DNA of 48,564 nt from positions 1 to 48,564 of the forward strand of contig CANGQQ010000002.1 in NCBI GenBank assembly GCA_947456025.1, written 5' to 3'. The position numbers and the translations under genes are program-made. Below, one piece after another: positions 17,462 to 25,943 of this stretch; within the stretch, counting starts at the first letter, position 1, and each line of letters begins with the position of its first letter. Source of the DNA: Chitinophagaceae bacterium. Its GTDB lineage: Bacteria > Bacteroidota > Bacteroidia > Chitinophagales > Chitinophagaceae. A model generated the notes under the pieces. That model did no database searches. It was not told the origin of the DNA and worked only from the letters and a program-made list of their open reading frames with translations.

Positions 17462-19852
17462 TTAATTCAACTTCTGAAACCGCCCTTTACAAATCCGATT
17501 ACCGGCCCGTACTTCCAGGTAATAATATCCCGTTGGCAATGCACTTACCGGTAATGTAAACGTATTTATTCCCGCTGCGGCCGTCAGGTAGAACGTCGAT
17601 TTCCGAACACCAGTAAGATCGATAATGGATGCCGTGATTGTTTGTGCGGCGGAAACTTCATACCGGAAAGTAATGTAAGTAGTTGCCGGGTTGGGCGTAA
17701 CAGGGAGAATGCAGACATCAGGCACGTATTGAACACGAACCATTTCACAATATTCTTTAACACAATAATTAGCCGTTACAGCCTGTAAACAAACCTTATA
17801 CCATCCTGTATCCTGAAAGGTATACGTTGGGTTGGATGTATAAAGTACTTGCGGCATCGTTCCTGTGCTTTTTTGGATGATCCATTTCTGTGATACAATG
17901 TTTTGATTGCTCACCGCATTGAATTTTAACGTATTCCCTGCTGTGTTCAAGTAACTATACTCGTAACGCAAATAGGTTTGTTCGCACGAACTTGTCCCGG
18001 CACCCACATACACTTCTTTGCAAGTTGTGGAAGCACACTGATCGTTTTTATAGGCTGTAAGGCAAACGGTATAACGTCCCGGTTGCTTGTATGTATGCGA
18101 GGCTTGGGGACCCAATGCACCCGTTCCATCTCCAAAGGTCCATGTGTATTTAAAATCAGACTGTATTACTTCTGCAACAAATCCCAATGCATTCGCTATT
18201 TGCATGGATTGATTCAAAATCCTGAACCCACTGGCATGAACACAATCAGCAGGCGGATTGATTACAATCGTTTTACATTTTTCACGGACACATCCTGCAA
18301 AGAATTCAATCCGCAGACAAACATTATAGCTGCCGGGTTTGCTATATTGATGCACCGGATTCAGTTCAGTACTGCTTGTGCCGTCACCAAAGTTCCAACT
18401 GATGCGTACAGGATTGCTGAGTGCAGGTGCTGTTGTGTTTTTAAATTTTACAACTTGTTTCGCATCTACCGTATCAAAACTCCAACTGAAATCAGTTTGT
18501 TGATCACAAAAACGTACTACCACCTCTTTACAAATTTCTTTCATACAGTCGTTACTGAGCATAACCCGTAAACAAACATTATATGTTCCTGATTTTGTAT
18601 AAACATGTGATGGGCTCCATTCTGTACTGTATGTTCCATCGCCAAAACTCCAGTTAGCTTGTACACCCAAACCGGAAGCCCAGGTTGTTAAATTGGCAAA
18701 GTTTAATTTGTTAATGGCAGTGGCTGAAACACCCCAATTGAAATCTGTTTTGATCTCACAGGATTTTACCGTTACTTCTTTACACACTTCCCGAATACAG
18801 TTGTTGGCAGTTGTGATCAACAAGCACACTTTGTACACGCCATCTTTTTCATAAGAATGTGCTGTATTGTAGTCCGAGCTTGATGTTCCGTCGCCAAAGG
18901 ACCAACGCACTTTTATATCTGAACCGGGAGCTAAAGTTTTATTCGTAAAATGAATCGTTCGTTGAATAAAAGAATCTATAACCCATTCAAAATCCGGCCT
19001 GATCTCACAACCCTGAATGGTTACCTCCTTGCAATACTCACGGATGCAACCTCCGCCGGCGTCAACAATTAAACATACTTTGTACAAACCCGGCGTGTTG
19101 TATACATGCAAGGGATTGAGCTCATTACTATACGTGCCATCGCCAAAACTCCATCTGAGTTGCACGCCGATGGTTGGCAGCACTGTTTTATTGGTAAACC
19201 GTATTGCATATGGACTTGACCCCTGCTCAAGTGACCAAATAAAATAAGGCTGAATAGCGCATGGTTTCTTTACAACTACTTCACTGCAATAGGTTTTTAC
19301 GCAAGTGGAGTTTAGGTATTGTACAGTCAAACAAACTTTGTAGGTTCCCGAGTTGGCATACTGATGGGATGGATTGAACTCATTCGAAAAGCTGCCATCA
19401 CCAAAATCCCATTTAACTTGCGCATTTGTCGAAGCCAATGTTGGTGCTGTAACATTATAAAACCGAACCAGAGTAGGATTCCCTGCAACAGTATCCCATT
19501 CAAAACGCGGCATCAAACGATCACAGGGATTCGAGGTCGTAAGTGTTATCTCTTTTACCGTAGAATCGTAACAATTGAGCTCCTTATCTTTTATATAATG
19601 TACAACACGTAAAACCCCTCCTGCAAGATAGGTGTGAACCGGATTCGGCAAATCGGAGGAAGTGCCGTCTCCAAATTTCCAAAGATGGGAGATATTGGTT
19701 GCCGTAGGGTTGATCGAGTAAAAACTAACGGTAGACCCATTTACAACAAATTGAAAATTCGATTTCCCATAACAGGGATTGTCATTAACCTGAGCAAAAT
19801 TGCTATGGGTACCAACGAAGAATACAAGCAACAAGAAAAATAGCTTTTTCAT
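17462..19852 (-). CDS. Secreted PKD-repeat protein with type IX secretion C-terminal signal
   Basis: A 796-residue protein with signal peptide MKKLFFLLLVFFVGTHSNFAQ. Seven clear PKD domains follow, each marked by WxFGDGTxS...HxY (e.g. WSFGDGTYSNELNPLHVY), and an eighth degenerate one (SQKWIIQKSTGTMPQVLY). The last 80 residues (PNPATTYITFRYE...LPTGYYYLEVRAGNRICKGRFQKLN) are a type A Por secretion sorting domain, so the protein is exported by the type IX system and anchored at or released from the surface. PKD domains usually mediate protein-protein or glycan contact. Each repeat also ends with a Cys pattern C-x8/9-C-x4-C. Single gene. Confidence 0.9.
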   Translation of the reverse strand: MKKLFFLLLVFFVGTHSNFAQVNDNPCYGKSNFQFVVNGSTVSFYSINPTATNISHLWKFGDGTSSDLPNPVHTYLAGGVLRVVHYIKDKELNCYDSTVKEITLTTSNPCDRLMPRFEWDTVAGNPTLVRFYNVTAPTLASTNAQVKWDFGDGSFSNEFNPSHQYANSGTYKVCLTVQYLNSTCVKTYCSEVVVKKPCAIQPYFIWSLEQGSSPYAIRFTNKTVLPTIGVQLRWSFGDGTYSNELNPLHVYNTPGLYKVCLIVDAGGGCIREYCKEVTIQGCEIRPDFEWVIDSFIQRTIHFTNKTLAPGSDIKVRWSFGDGTSSSDYNTAHSYEKDGVYKVCLLITTANNCIREVCKEVTVKSCEIKTDFNWGVSATAINKLNFANLTTWASGLGVQANWSFGDGTYSTEWSPSHVYTKSGTYNVCLRVMLSNDCMKEICKEVVVRFCDQQTDFSWSFDTVDAKQVVKFKNTTAPALSNPVRISWNFGDGTSSTELNPVHQYSKPGSYNVCLRIEFFAGCVREKCKTIVINPPADCVHASGFRILNQSMQIANALGFVAEVIQSDFKYTWTFGDGTGALGPQASHTYKQPGRYTVCLTAYKNDQCASTTCKEVYVGAGTSSCEQTYLRYEYSYLNTAGNTLKFNAVSNQNIVSQKWIIQKSTGTMPQVLYTSNPTYTFQDTGWYKVCLQAVTANYCVKEYCEMVRVQYVPDVCILPVTPNPATTYITFRYEVSAAQTITASIIDLTGVRKSTFYLTAAAGINTFTLPVSALPTGYYYLEVRAGNRICKGRFQKLN

Positions 19853-19960
19853 ACAATTGTTTTAAGGATGACCGCAGGTATGGGAAACCGCCTGTGACAA
19901 AGAGTTACTTAAAGTTAGTCCCCATTCATACAAAAAGTGCTGCCTTGACTCAAAAGAATT

Positions 19961-21319
19961 TTAGAGATGACTGATCTCCGTCAAAAACCGCTCCAGAGCA
20001 CGCTTTACGGAAGTTGACGACCCTCCATAATGATTGACCATGATGGAAAAGGCAAACAACCGATTCGATTGGGTATACAGGTACCCGGTCAAAGCGGTAT
20101 GTCCGGACAAGGTTCCTGTTTTAGCAAAGACCCTGAGATTTGGGCTGATAAAGAAGTTACGAAGCGTTCCTTCCTGTATTCCCGGAAAAATTCGCCTGAG
20201 CCGTTCCATTCCAAACTCTTGTTTCAATTTGGATAACAGCCAGACAAAATTTTCGGGAGTCATCAAATTGTAACGACTCAAACCACTGCCATCGACCCAT
20301 ACCGGTTGTTGTGGCATGCTTTTTAAAATCGTTTGTGCGAATGTATCAAGCAAGATATGTTCATTCATGTATCCCAAGACCTGATTGCTGACCATTAACA
20401 GCGTTTGCTCAGCAAACAAATTATCACTGTAATGCATGAAATACCTGAAAAGCGAATCGGAAGGATGTGATTGAATAAACCGGAATGAATTTGTGTCTGA
20501 AAAAGAACCCACGAATATTTCTTTGTGTAGTGTGTCTTTCAGCAATTCAATAGCGGCTTCCAAATTTCGGGTTGAAAAAGGAATGGACCGTTCAACCTCC
20601 ATTTCCGGTCCGGCCGTAACTTGATACTGATTTTCACACAAGCTACGTTGAATTTGAAATCGTAAACCTGTGTGACTTGACAATTGTACATTCCAATTGA
20701 TTTCCGGATCAGATAGAATGACTGTGGCTGTATCGAAATACCCTTTACTGGAATCAACCGTGCGTAATTGCGACCACCTGATGGTATTTCCATAAACCGG
20801 CATCGAACTTCGTTCAGCCATATAACCGGCCCGATAATCATCCCAGGACCAGCCTTTCCCCCAGGCTTCCGTTTTCCAGTTGCGGTTTGAAACCAGGATG
20901 ACTTTTTGTTGCTGTTTCAAAAAATCAATCACCGGCTGATCTTGAAATGCACGATGCAGCAATGTAGGATCGCCTGTAGGAATTAAATAAAGTGTATCCT
21001 GGATTTCCTTGTAACGTATGCCGGGCAAAACGGTTGGTAAAAATTTCAATCCTGCATAGAGCGTTAATAGCTTAACATTACTTGCAGGTACAAAATAACG
21101 GGAGGCATTGTGCGAAAATAAGGTATCGTTGCTGTTGCAATCAACAACCAATACACCCAGATGCGCATGCACAACGGACGTATCTGAAAGCAATGTTCGG
21201 CTCGCTTTCCGAATCACCTGTTGCTGAAGCGAACAGGACCCCAACAGAAAGAGCATCAAGATCAAGTGCATCGATGACCTGTATCCAAAAAGAACGATCC
21301 TGTACCCGTCGCATTTCAT
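19961..21319 (-). CDS. dacB: D-alanyl-D-alanine carboxypeptidase/endopeptidase, PBP4 (S13) family
   Basis: A 452-residue penicillin-binding protein that trims or cuts peptidoglycan cross-links in the periplasm. Signature motifs are ASNVKLLT (SxxK), HYSDNLFAEQ (SxN) and FAKTGTLSG (KTG), in family order. The N-terminus has a lipoprotein-type signal (MHLILMLFLLGSC). I chose ATG 21319 because the -7 box TATATTTA ends 4 nt upstream; the track start at 21334 precedes the box's predicted transcription start. Met 21271 is an alternative. It shares a 65-bp divergent promoter region with the potassium channel gene. Confidence 0.9.
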   Translation of the reverse strand: MKCDGYRIVLFGYRSSMHLILMLFLLGSCSLQQQVIRKASRTLLSDTSVVHAHLGVLVVDCNSNDTLFSHNASRYFVPASNVKLLTLYAGLKFLPTVLPGIRYKEIQDTLYLIPTGDPTLLHRAFQDQPVIDFLKQQQKVILVSNRNWKTEAWGKGWSWDDYRAGYMAERSSMPVYGNTIRWSQLRTVDSSKGYFDTATVILSDPEINWNVQLSSHTGLRFQIQRSLCENQYQVTAGPEMEVERSIPFSTRNLEAAIELLKDTLHKEIFVGSFSDTNSFRFIQSHPSDSLFRYFMHYSDNLFAEQTLLMVSNQVLGYMNEHILLDTFAQTILKSMPQQPVWVDGSGLSRYNLMTPENFVWLLSKLKQEFGMERLRRIFPGIQEGTLRNFFISPNLRVFAKTGTLSGHTALTGYLYTQSNRLFAFSIMVNHYGGSSTSVKRALERFLTEISHL

Positions 21320-21323
21320 GAAA

Positions 21324-21331
21324 TAAATATA
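21324..21331 (-). promoter_or_regulatory. -7 box of dacB, predicted leaderless
   Basis: The minus strand reads TATATTTA (7 of 8), then TTTC, then ATG 21319. Confidence 0.4.
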
Positions 21332-21350
21332 CAAGTTTCTACTTTGCAGT

Positions 21351-21381
21351 TTTGTTATCCGTTTGATCCTGCGTAATTTTA
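21351..21381 (+). promoter_or_regulatory. Potassium channel promoter, predicted leaderless
   Basis: TTTG (21351-21354), a 19-nt spacer exactly as the Bacteroidota consensus, and TAATTTTA (21374-21381). The start codon at 21385 follows after AAA. Confidence 0.6.
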
Positions 21382-21384
21382 AAA

Positions 21385-22377
21385 ATGTACTGGTTAAAAC
21401 AGTTAAAATACTTCAAAGGTCTCCTGATTCCGCTGGGATTGTTTTTCTCATTAATCTTCATTGGAACAATTGGATATATTTTGATCGAAGATTACAGTCT
21501 GCTTGAAGCATCGTACATGACTGTAATAACCATTGCAACCGTTGGATTTATGGAAATACGTCCCTTGTCGGATGCCGGCAGAATATTTACCATTATCATT
21601 ATCCTGATTAACGTAGGCGCATTTACTTTTTTTGTAACGTACTTAACCCGCTATCTTTTGGATGGCGAGTTTCTCAGAACCTTTAAACAGATGAAAATGG
21701 ACAATGCAATCAGTCAATTACAAAATCATGTTATTGTTTGCGGTTTTGGTCGTAACGGCACAGAATGCGCTCATGTGTTACATCGAAACGGAATTCCATT
21801 TGTAGTTGTAGAAGAAAAAAATGATCTGCCGGCCGATCTTGGTTTTGAAGTGAATTATTTTATGAAAGGCGATGCTACAAAAGATGAAGTGCTGAAAGAA
21901 GCCGGTATTTTAAAAGCAAAGGCAATTATTATGACCATGCCTATTGATGCCGATAATCTATTTACCGTTTTAACAGCCCGGCAATTACACCCCAATGTTA
22001 CAATCATCAGCAGAGCTTCTCATGACAGCAGCGTCAATAAACTCAAAATTGCGGGAGCCAATAATGTGATCATGCCCGACAAAATCGGAGGAGCCCAAAT
22101 GGCTACATTGGTTTTAAATCCGGACATACAGGAAATGATCTCCCTTTTGGCAACACGCAGTAATTCCCGCTTCAGAATCGAAGAGTTACAGGCTACAAAA
22201 AATATTTCATTAAACGATATGAACTTGTGGGCCCGTACAGGCTGTACGTTACTAGCCGTGAAAAACGGGAAAGACTACATCCTGAATCCCGGCCCTTCAT
22301 TTGTCATTCATGGAGGAGAACGCCTGATTATTATGGGGAGCGACGAACAAATACAAGTCGCCAAAAGTCTGATTTGA
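21385..22377 (+). CDS. Two-TM potassium channel with TrkA-N/RCK domain
   Basis: A 330-residue protein: TM1 (GLLIPLGLFFSLIFIGTIGYIL), a pore loop (ASYMTVITIATVGFMEIRPLS), TM2 (IFTIIIILINVGAFTFFVTYL), then an RCK domain with the Rossmann nucleotide-binding motif VIVCGFGRNG and a C-terminal TrkA-C domain. It should gate potassium flux at the inner membrane in response to bound nucleotide or ligand. The selectivity filter reads TVGFM where most channels have TVGYG; whether it still selects potassium is uncertain. Divergent from dacB. Confidence 0.88.
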   Translation: MYWLKQLKYFKGLLIPLGLFFSLIFIGTIGYILIEDYSLLEASYMTVITIATVGFMEIRPLSDAGRIFTIIIILINVGAFTFFVTYLTRYLLDGEFLRTFKQMKMDNAISQLQNHVIVCGFGRNGTECAHVLHRNGIPFVVVEEKNDLPADLGFEVNYFMKGDATKDEVLKEAGILKAKAIIMTMPIDADNLFTVLTARQLHPNVTIISRASHDSSVNKLKIAGANNVIMPDKIGGAQMATLVLNPDIQEMISLLATRSNSRFRIEELQATKNISLNDMNLWARTGCTLLAVKNGKDYILNPGPSFVIHGGERLIIMGSDEQIQVAKSLI

Positions 22378-23514
22378 TCATTCCCGTTCCTGAGCCCGCA
22401 ACCAGCGTTCAGGAATTTCATTTAAACTGGCCGATCTGTAATCGGCAGCGCTGCATGGAATAAATTTCTGATTGGGCAACTGCATCCACCAACGTCCCGT
22501 CTTCTTGCTTTGCAAAAACAAGGTATCAACATCTGCAAACAATGTATGATACTCATTGAACGCATTCCGGTTCGACAGTTGTGCCTCCGTTTTTGACTTG
22601 CTTTTGCCATCAATATAGTACCAGATCATTTGTGCAGCCTGCATGGCCGTGAGTTCATCTTTATCTGTTCGCGTATTGTATCCGTAGATGCCGAGGGTAC
22701 TGACGCGGTCGCTCAAGCCGGCAAAGCGTGTGAGTGTACAAATTTCTTCTCCATTAAACCCATTGGGAGAGAATCGGTTAGACGGAGCATAGGCGCTTGC
22801 AATGGAAGCCATATCGATAGAAACCATATCGGAACTTCGCAACACCGGCTCCATTTCTTCGATTTTATCCTTTACAACACCCAAACGAAAGCAGTCGAAC
22901 CGCAATTTATCCATCGTTTGCAACATATTGGGATGGGCATAATAAATCTGAAATCCTACATGATTGTACTGCCGTATGTAATTGGGATCCCCGGTTAGCA
23001 TTTCCATTAAAAAATTCTCACTCCGGATCGAAGAGCCGGTGCCAAGATCAATAAGGGCATCGATACAGGATGCTTCGATGATTTGCTGGTGTTGAACGTA
23101 AGCTCCGTACTGAGCGAGCGTAAGATCGTGACTGCCACCAATGATCACAACCGCTTTTTTGAGATGGAGCAGTTCGGCAATGACCGTTTTTGCAGCAGCA
23201 TAGGTATCCTGTAGGGTTGCGCCGGATTGCACATCGCCGATATCGGCCACTAAAACTTCTTTATGCCAATTGTACAGTTGGTATAACTTTTTGCGAATGG
23301 CAACAGGAGCTGCCCCCGCAGAAACGCCATTTCCCGTTCCACGTTCTTCGCCAATACCCAGAAGTACAACATCTGCAAGTTCCAGATCCGGGAACTGATC
23401 GGTATAAGATTGTATGCAGGAACCCAGTTGAGCTTCATTCAACTCTTCATCTCCCATTAATTGAATCCGATCTATGGGTTGCAAAAAATCCTGAACTAAA
23501 AGTGCATCAATCAT
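22378..23514 (-). CDS. Arginase/formimidoylglutamase family protein, apparently lacking metal ligands
   Basis: About 378 residues with the ureohydrolase fold: VVIIGGSHDLTLAQYGAYV, ASCIDALIDLGTGSS, and MVSIDMASIASAYAP with SPNGFNGEEICTLTRFAG. In active enzymes the second and third segments read DAHxD and SxDxDxxDP; here they read DALID and SIDMASI, so several Mn ligands are missing. The family in Bacteroidota is often annotated as formimidoylglutamase (HutG). The track start at 23589 is upstream of an exact -7 box (23533-23540), so I use ATG 23514. No histidine-degradation genes are adjacent, so the role is uncertain. Confidence 0.78.
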   Translation of the reverse strand: MIDALLVQDFLQPIDRIQLMGDEELNEAQLGSCIQSYTDQFPDLELADVVLLGIGEERGTGNGVSAGAAPVAIRKKLYQLYNWHKEVLVADIGDVQSGATLQDTYAAAKTVIAELLHLKKAVVIIGGSHDLTLAQYGAYVQHQQIIEASCIDALIDLGTGSSIRSENFLMEMLTGDPNYIRQYNHVGFQIYYAHPNMLQTMDKLRFDCFRLGVVKDKIEEMEPVLRSSDMVSIDMASIASAYAPSNRFSPNGFNGEEICTLTRFAGLSDRVSTLGIYGYNTRTDKDELTAMQAAQMIWYYIDGKSKSKTEAQLSNRNAFNEYHTLFADVDTLFLQSKKTGRWWMQLPNQKFIPCSAADYRSASLNEIPERWLRAQERE

Positions 23515-23532
23515 ATGGTATGGTTTCGTTGG

Positions 23533-23540
23533 CAAACATA
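23533..23540 (-). promoter_or_regulatory. -7 box of the ureohydrolase-like gene
   Basis: The minus strand reads TATGTTTG, exact TAnnTTTG, 18 nt before ATG 23514. Confidence 0.55.
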
Positions 23541-23636
23541 ATAAAAGATAGCTGATGTTCGCAGAGAGTTTCCATAAGTTCTCAAACATCCGTTATCACC
23601 GCCTTAATGCCCTGTACAGCCAACGATGGCATCCCT

Positions 23637-23644
23637 TATCTTTG
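23637..23644 (+). promoter_or_regulatory. -7 box of pheS, predicted leaderless
   Basis: TATCTTTG, exact consensus, ends 4 nt before ATG 23649. No -33 TTTG found. Confidence 0.5.
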
Positions 23645-23648
23645 CGTA

Positions 23649-24677
23649 ATGGAACAGGTAATGGAACAAATCCTGCAGCACAAACAGGAAATTGAAAATC
23701 TTCAAATTGCAGATGTCAAAGCATTGGAAGAGTACCGCATTAAATATCTGGGCACAAAAGGAATTGTAAAAGCCCTGATGGGGGAAATGAAACAGGTGCC
23801 CGTCGAAAAAAAGAAAGATTTTGGTCAACTGCTCAATGAATTCAAGCAGTTCACAGAAAGTAAATATGAAAGCTGGAAAGAAACGATTCAAGATCGTTCG
23901 AATCATCTTTCCGGGTTGGACCTTACGCTTCCCGGAGATGCTGTTCCTGCCGGAAGCCGCCATCCGATCAGCTTAATGCGAAACCGAATTGTATCTATTT
24001 TTCAACGGCTGGGATTTGCAGTTGCAGAAGGTCCTGAGATCGATAACGATTGGAACAATTTTACGGCACTGAATTTACCCGAAAATCATCCGGCAAGAGA
24101 CATGCAGGATACTTTTTACATCAGTACCGATCCCGCATGGCTGCTGCGTACACACACCAGCAATGTTCAGATTCATGAAATGTCGAAAGGGAAGCTCCCG
24201 ATTCGAATCATTACACCCGGCCGTGTGTATCGTAATGAAACCATCAGTGCAAGAAGCCATTGTTTTTTTCATCAGGTAGAGGGACTCTATATTGCTGAAA
24301 ATGTAAGTTTTGCCGACCTGAAGCAAACCCTTTACTTTTTTGTACAGGAAATGTTTGGCAAAGATGTAAAAGTGCGCTTCCGTCCGTCGTATTTCCCTTT
24401 TACCGAGCCCAGCGCCGAAATGGACATCAGTTGTCTGCTTTGTCATGGAGACGGTTGCAGTGTATGTAAAAAAACAGGCTGGCTTGAAATATTGGGCTGC
24501 GGAATGGTACACCCAAAAGTTCTGGAAAATTGCGGCATTGACAGCAACAAATATTCGGGTTTTGCATTTGGAATGGGCATTGAGCGCCCCGCATTATTGA
24601 AATATGGCATTAAAGACATTCGTCTGTTTAGTGAAAATGATGTGCGATTCCTGAAGCAATTCACAGGTGCGATTTAA
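23649..24677 (+). CDS. pheS: Phenylalanine-tRNA ligase alpha subunit
   Basis: The catalytic class II subunit of PheRS, charging tRNA-Phe in the cytoplasm with PheT (not in the window). N-terminal coiled coil (EQVMEQILQHKQEIENLQ), then SRHPISLMRNRIVSIFQRLGF, GPEIDNDWNNFTALNLPENHPARDMQDTFY, TPGRVYRNETISARSHCFFHQVEGL (motif 2) and GFAFGMGIERPALLKYGI (motif 3). About 342 residues, normal for the family. The -7 box argues for start 23649, and not the upstream 23607; Met 23661 is a possible alternative. Confidence 0.96.
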   Translation: MEQVMEQILQHKQEIENLQIADVKALEEYRIKYLGTKGIVKALMGEMKQVPVEKKKDFGQLLNEFKQFTESKYESWKETIQDRSNHLSGLDLTLPGDAVPAGSRHPISLMRNRIVSIFQRLGFAVAEGPEIDNDWNNFTALNLPENHPARDMQDTFYISTDPAWLLRTHTSNVQIHEMSKGKLPIRIITPGRVYRNETISARSHCFFHQVEGLYIAENVSFADLKQTLYFFVQEMFGKDVKVRFRPSYFPFTEPSAEMDISCLLCHGDGCSVCKKTGWLEILGCGMVHPKVLENCGIDSNKYSGFAFGMGIERPALLKYGIKDIRLFSENDVRFLKQFTGAI

Positions 24678-24756
24678 TCAACGGTTTTCATCTTTGAAGT
24701 AATTCCCTGTTGGACCTTCACTTCAAATCAAACCGAAACCCATTCAAAACATCTGC

Positions 24757-25749
24757 ATGATACTTGTAACCGGAAGTACGGGCCTGGTAGGATCTGCTTT
24801 ACTGAAGCAATTAATACTTCGTAAAGAACTGCCTATCGTTGCGCTGTACCGAACAACAAAACCGGTCTTACTAACAAAAGAAGAGCAAGATCAGATTCAA
24901 TGGATACAAGGGGATATACTGGATACGTCGCTTCTTTATGATCTGATGAATGGCTGCAAACAAGTTTACCATTGTGCAGCCATCGTTTCGTTTCATCCAA
25001 GCAGGAGAAAACGGATGGAGGCAATCAATATTCAGGGCACAGCCAATGTTGTGAACGCTGCACTTGAAAATCAGGTTACCAAACTTGTACATGTAAGTTC
25101 GGTTGCAGCCATTGGTCGTTCCCGAACCGGCGAACCTGCCAATGAAAAAAACAAATGGCAGGAAGAAGCCGGCCTTTCACATTATGCTTTAACCAAACAC
25201 TTTTCCGAATTAGAAGTATGGCGTGGAATTGGAGAGGGACTTCGGGCTGTTATCATCAATCCGTCCATCATTCTGGGGGAAGATACCTGGGAAGATGGAT
25301 CGGCAGCGCTGTTTAAAAAAGCGTATCACGAATTTCCATGGTATACAGAAGGATCTACCGGTTTTGTGGACGTGAAAGATGTTGCACGTATCATGATCGA
25401 ATTCATGGATCACGACATTCACTCGGAACGATTCATTGTAAGCAACGAACAGTTGAACTATCGTGAATTGCTTACTAAAATCGCTGTCGCTTTCGGAAAA
25501 AAACCTCCGCGCTATAAAGCACCAAACTGGATGATTGATATACTTTGGCGCCTGGAACGAATTAAATCGATAATCAGTAATGAAGAGCCGGTCATTACCA
25601 AAGAGACCGCGCAAACGGCAAAATCAATTCGTCGTTTCGACTCTTCTCACTTGCAATCTGCCCTTCCCGATTTCAGGTTTACACCCATTGACGAAACGAT
25701 CCGGCGTACAACCGAATTCTTAACGAATTTGTATGATTTAAACGAATAG
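24757..25749 (+). CDS. NAD-dependent epimerase/dehydratase, extended SDR
   Basis: A 330-residue Rossmann-fold enzyme. The dinucleotide-binding motif is ILVTGSTGLVGSALL (GxxGxxG) and the catalytic Tyr-Lys pair is HYALTKHFSE (YxxxK). The HVSSVAAIGR segment carries the catalytic Ser. It most resembles dihydroflavonol-4-reductase or nucleoside-sugar epimerase-type extended SDRs; the substrate cannot be read. It follows pheS after an 80-nt gap and has no clear terminator between, so co-transcription is possible. Confidence 0.85.
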   Translation: MILVTGSTGLVGSALLKQLILRKELPIVALYRTTKPVLLTKEEQDQIQWIQGDILDTSLLYDLMNGCKQVYHCAAIVSFHPSRRKRMEAINIQGTANVVNAALENQVTKLVHVSSVAAIGRSRTGEPANEKNKWQEEAGLSHYALTKHFSELEVWRGIGEGLRAVIINPSIILGEDTWEDGSAALFKKAYHEFPWYTEGSTGFVDVKDVARIMIEFMDHDIHSERFIVSNEQLNYRELLTKIAVAFGKKPPRYKAPNWMIDILWRLERIKSIISNEEPVITKETAQTAKSIRRFDSSHLQSALPDFRFTPIDETIRRTTEFLTNLYDLNE

Positions 25750-25943
25750 CTTTATACTTTCTGAGATAAAGAGAAAACAACCGGAATGCTCATACATGAT
25801 GATTCCCTGTTAATTTTGAAAACAATTCAGATGCCACTCATTGCCCTGATATGTACGCAAGAAAATCCATAACATATTCCGGATGACCTCTGCGGATGTA
25901 TTTGAAGGGTACGATCTGTGGTAATCGAAAAAGTAATACAATC

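Noticed and set aside
17978-18571. A 197-codon plus-strand ORF opposite the PKD gene
   Set aside because: It is an antisense shadow of the repeats; its Cys/Ile-rich sequence matches no family and no promoter precedes it.
17462-19852. Possible CRISPR or tandem DNA repeats in the PKD gene
   Set aside because: The repetition is at protein level (about 85-90 residues) inside an ORF; repeat lengths and divergence do not fit CRISPR.
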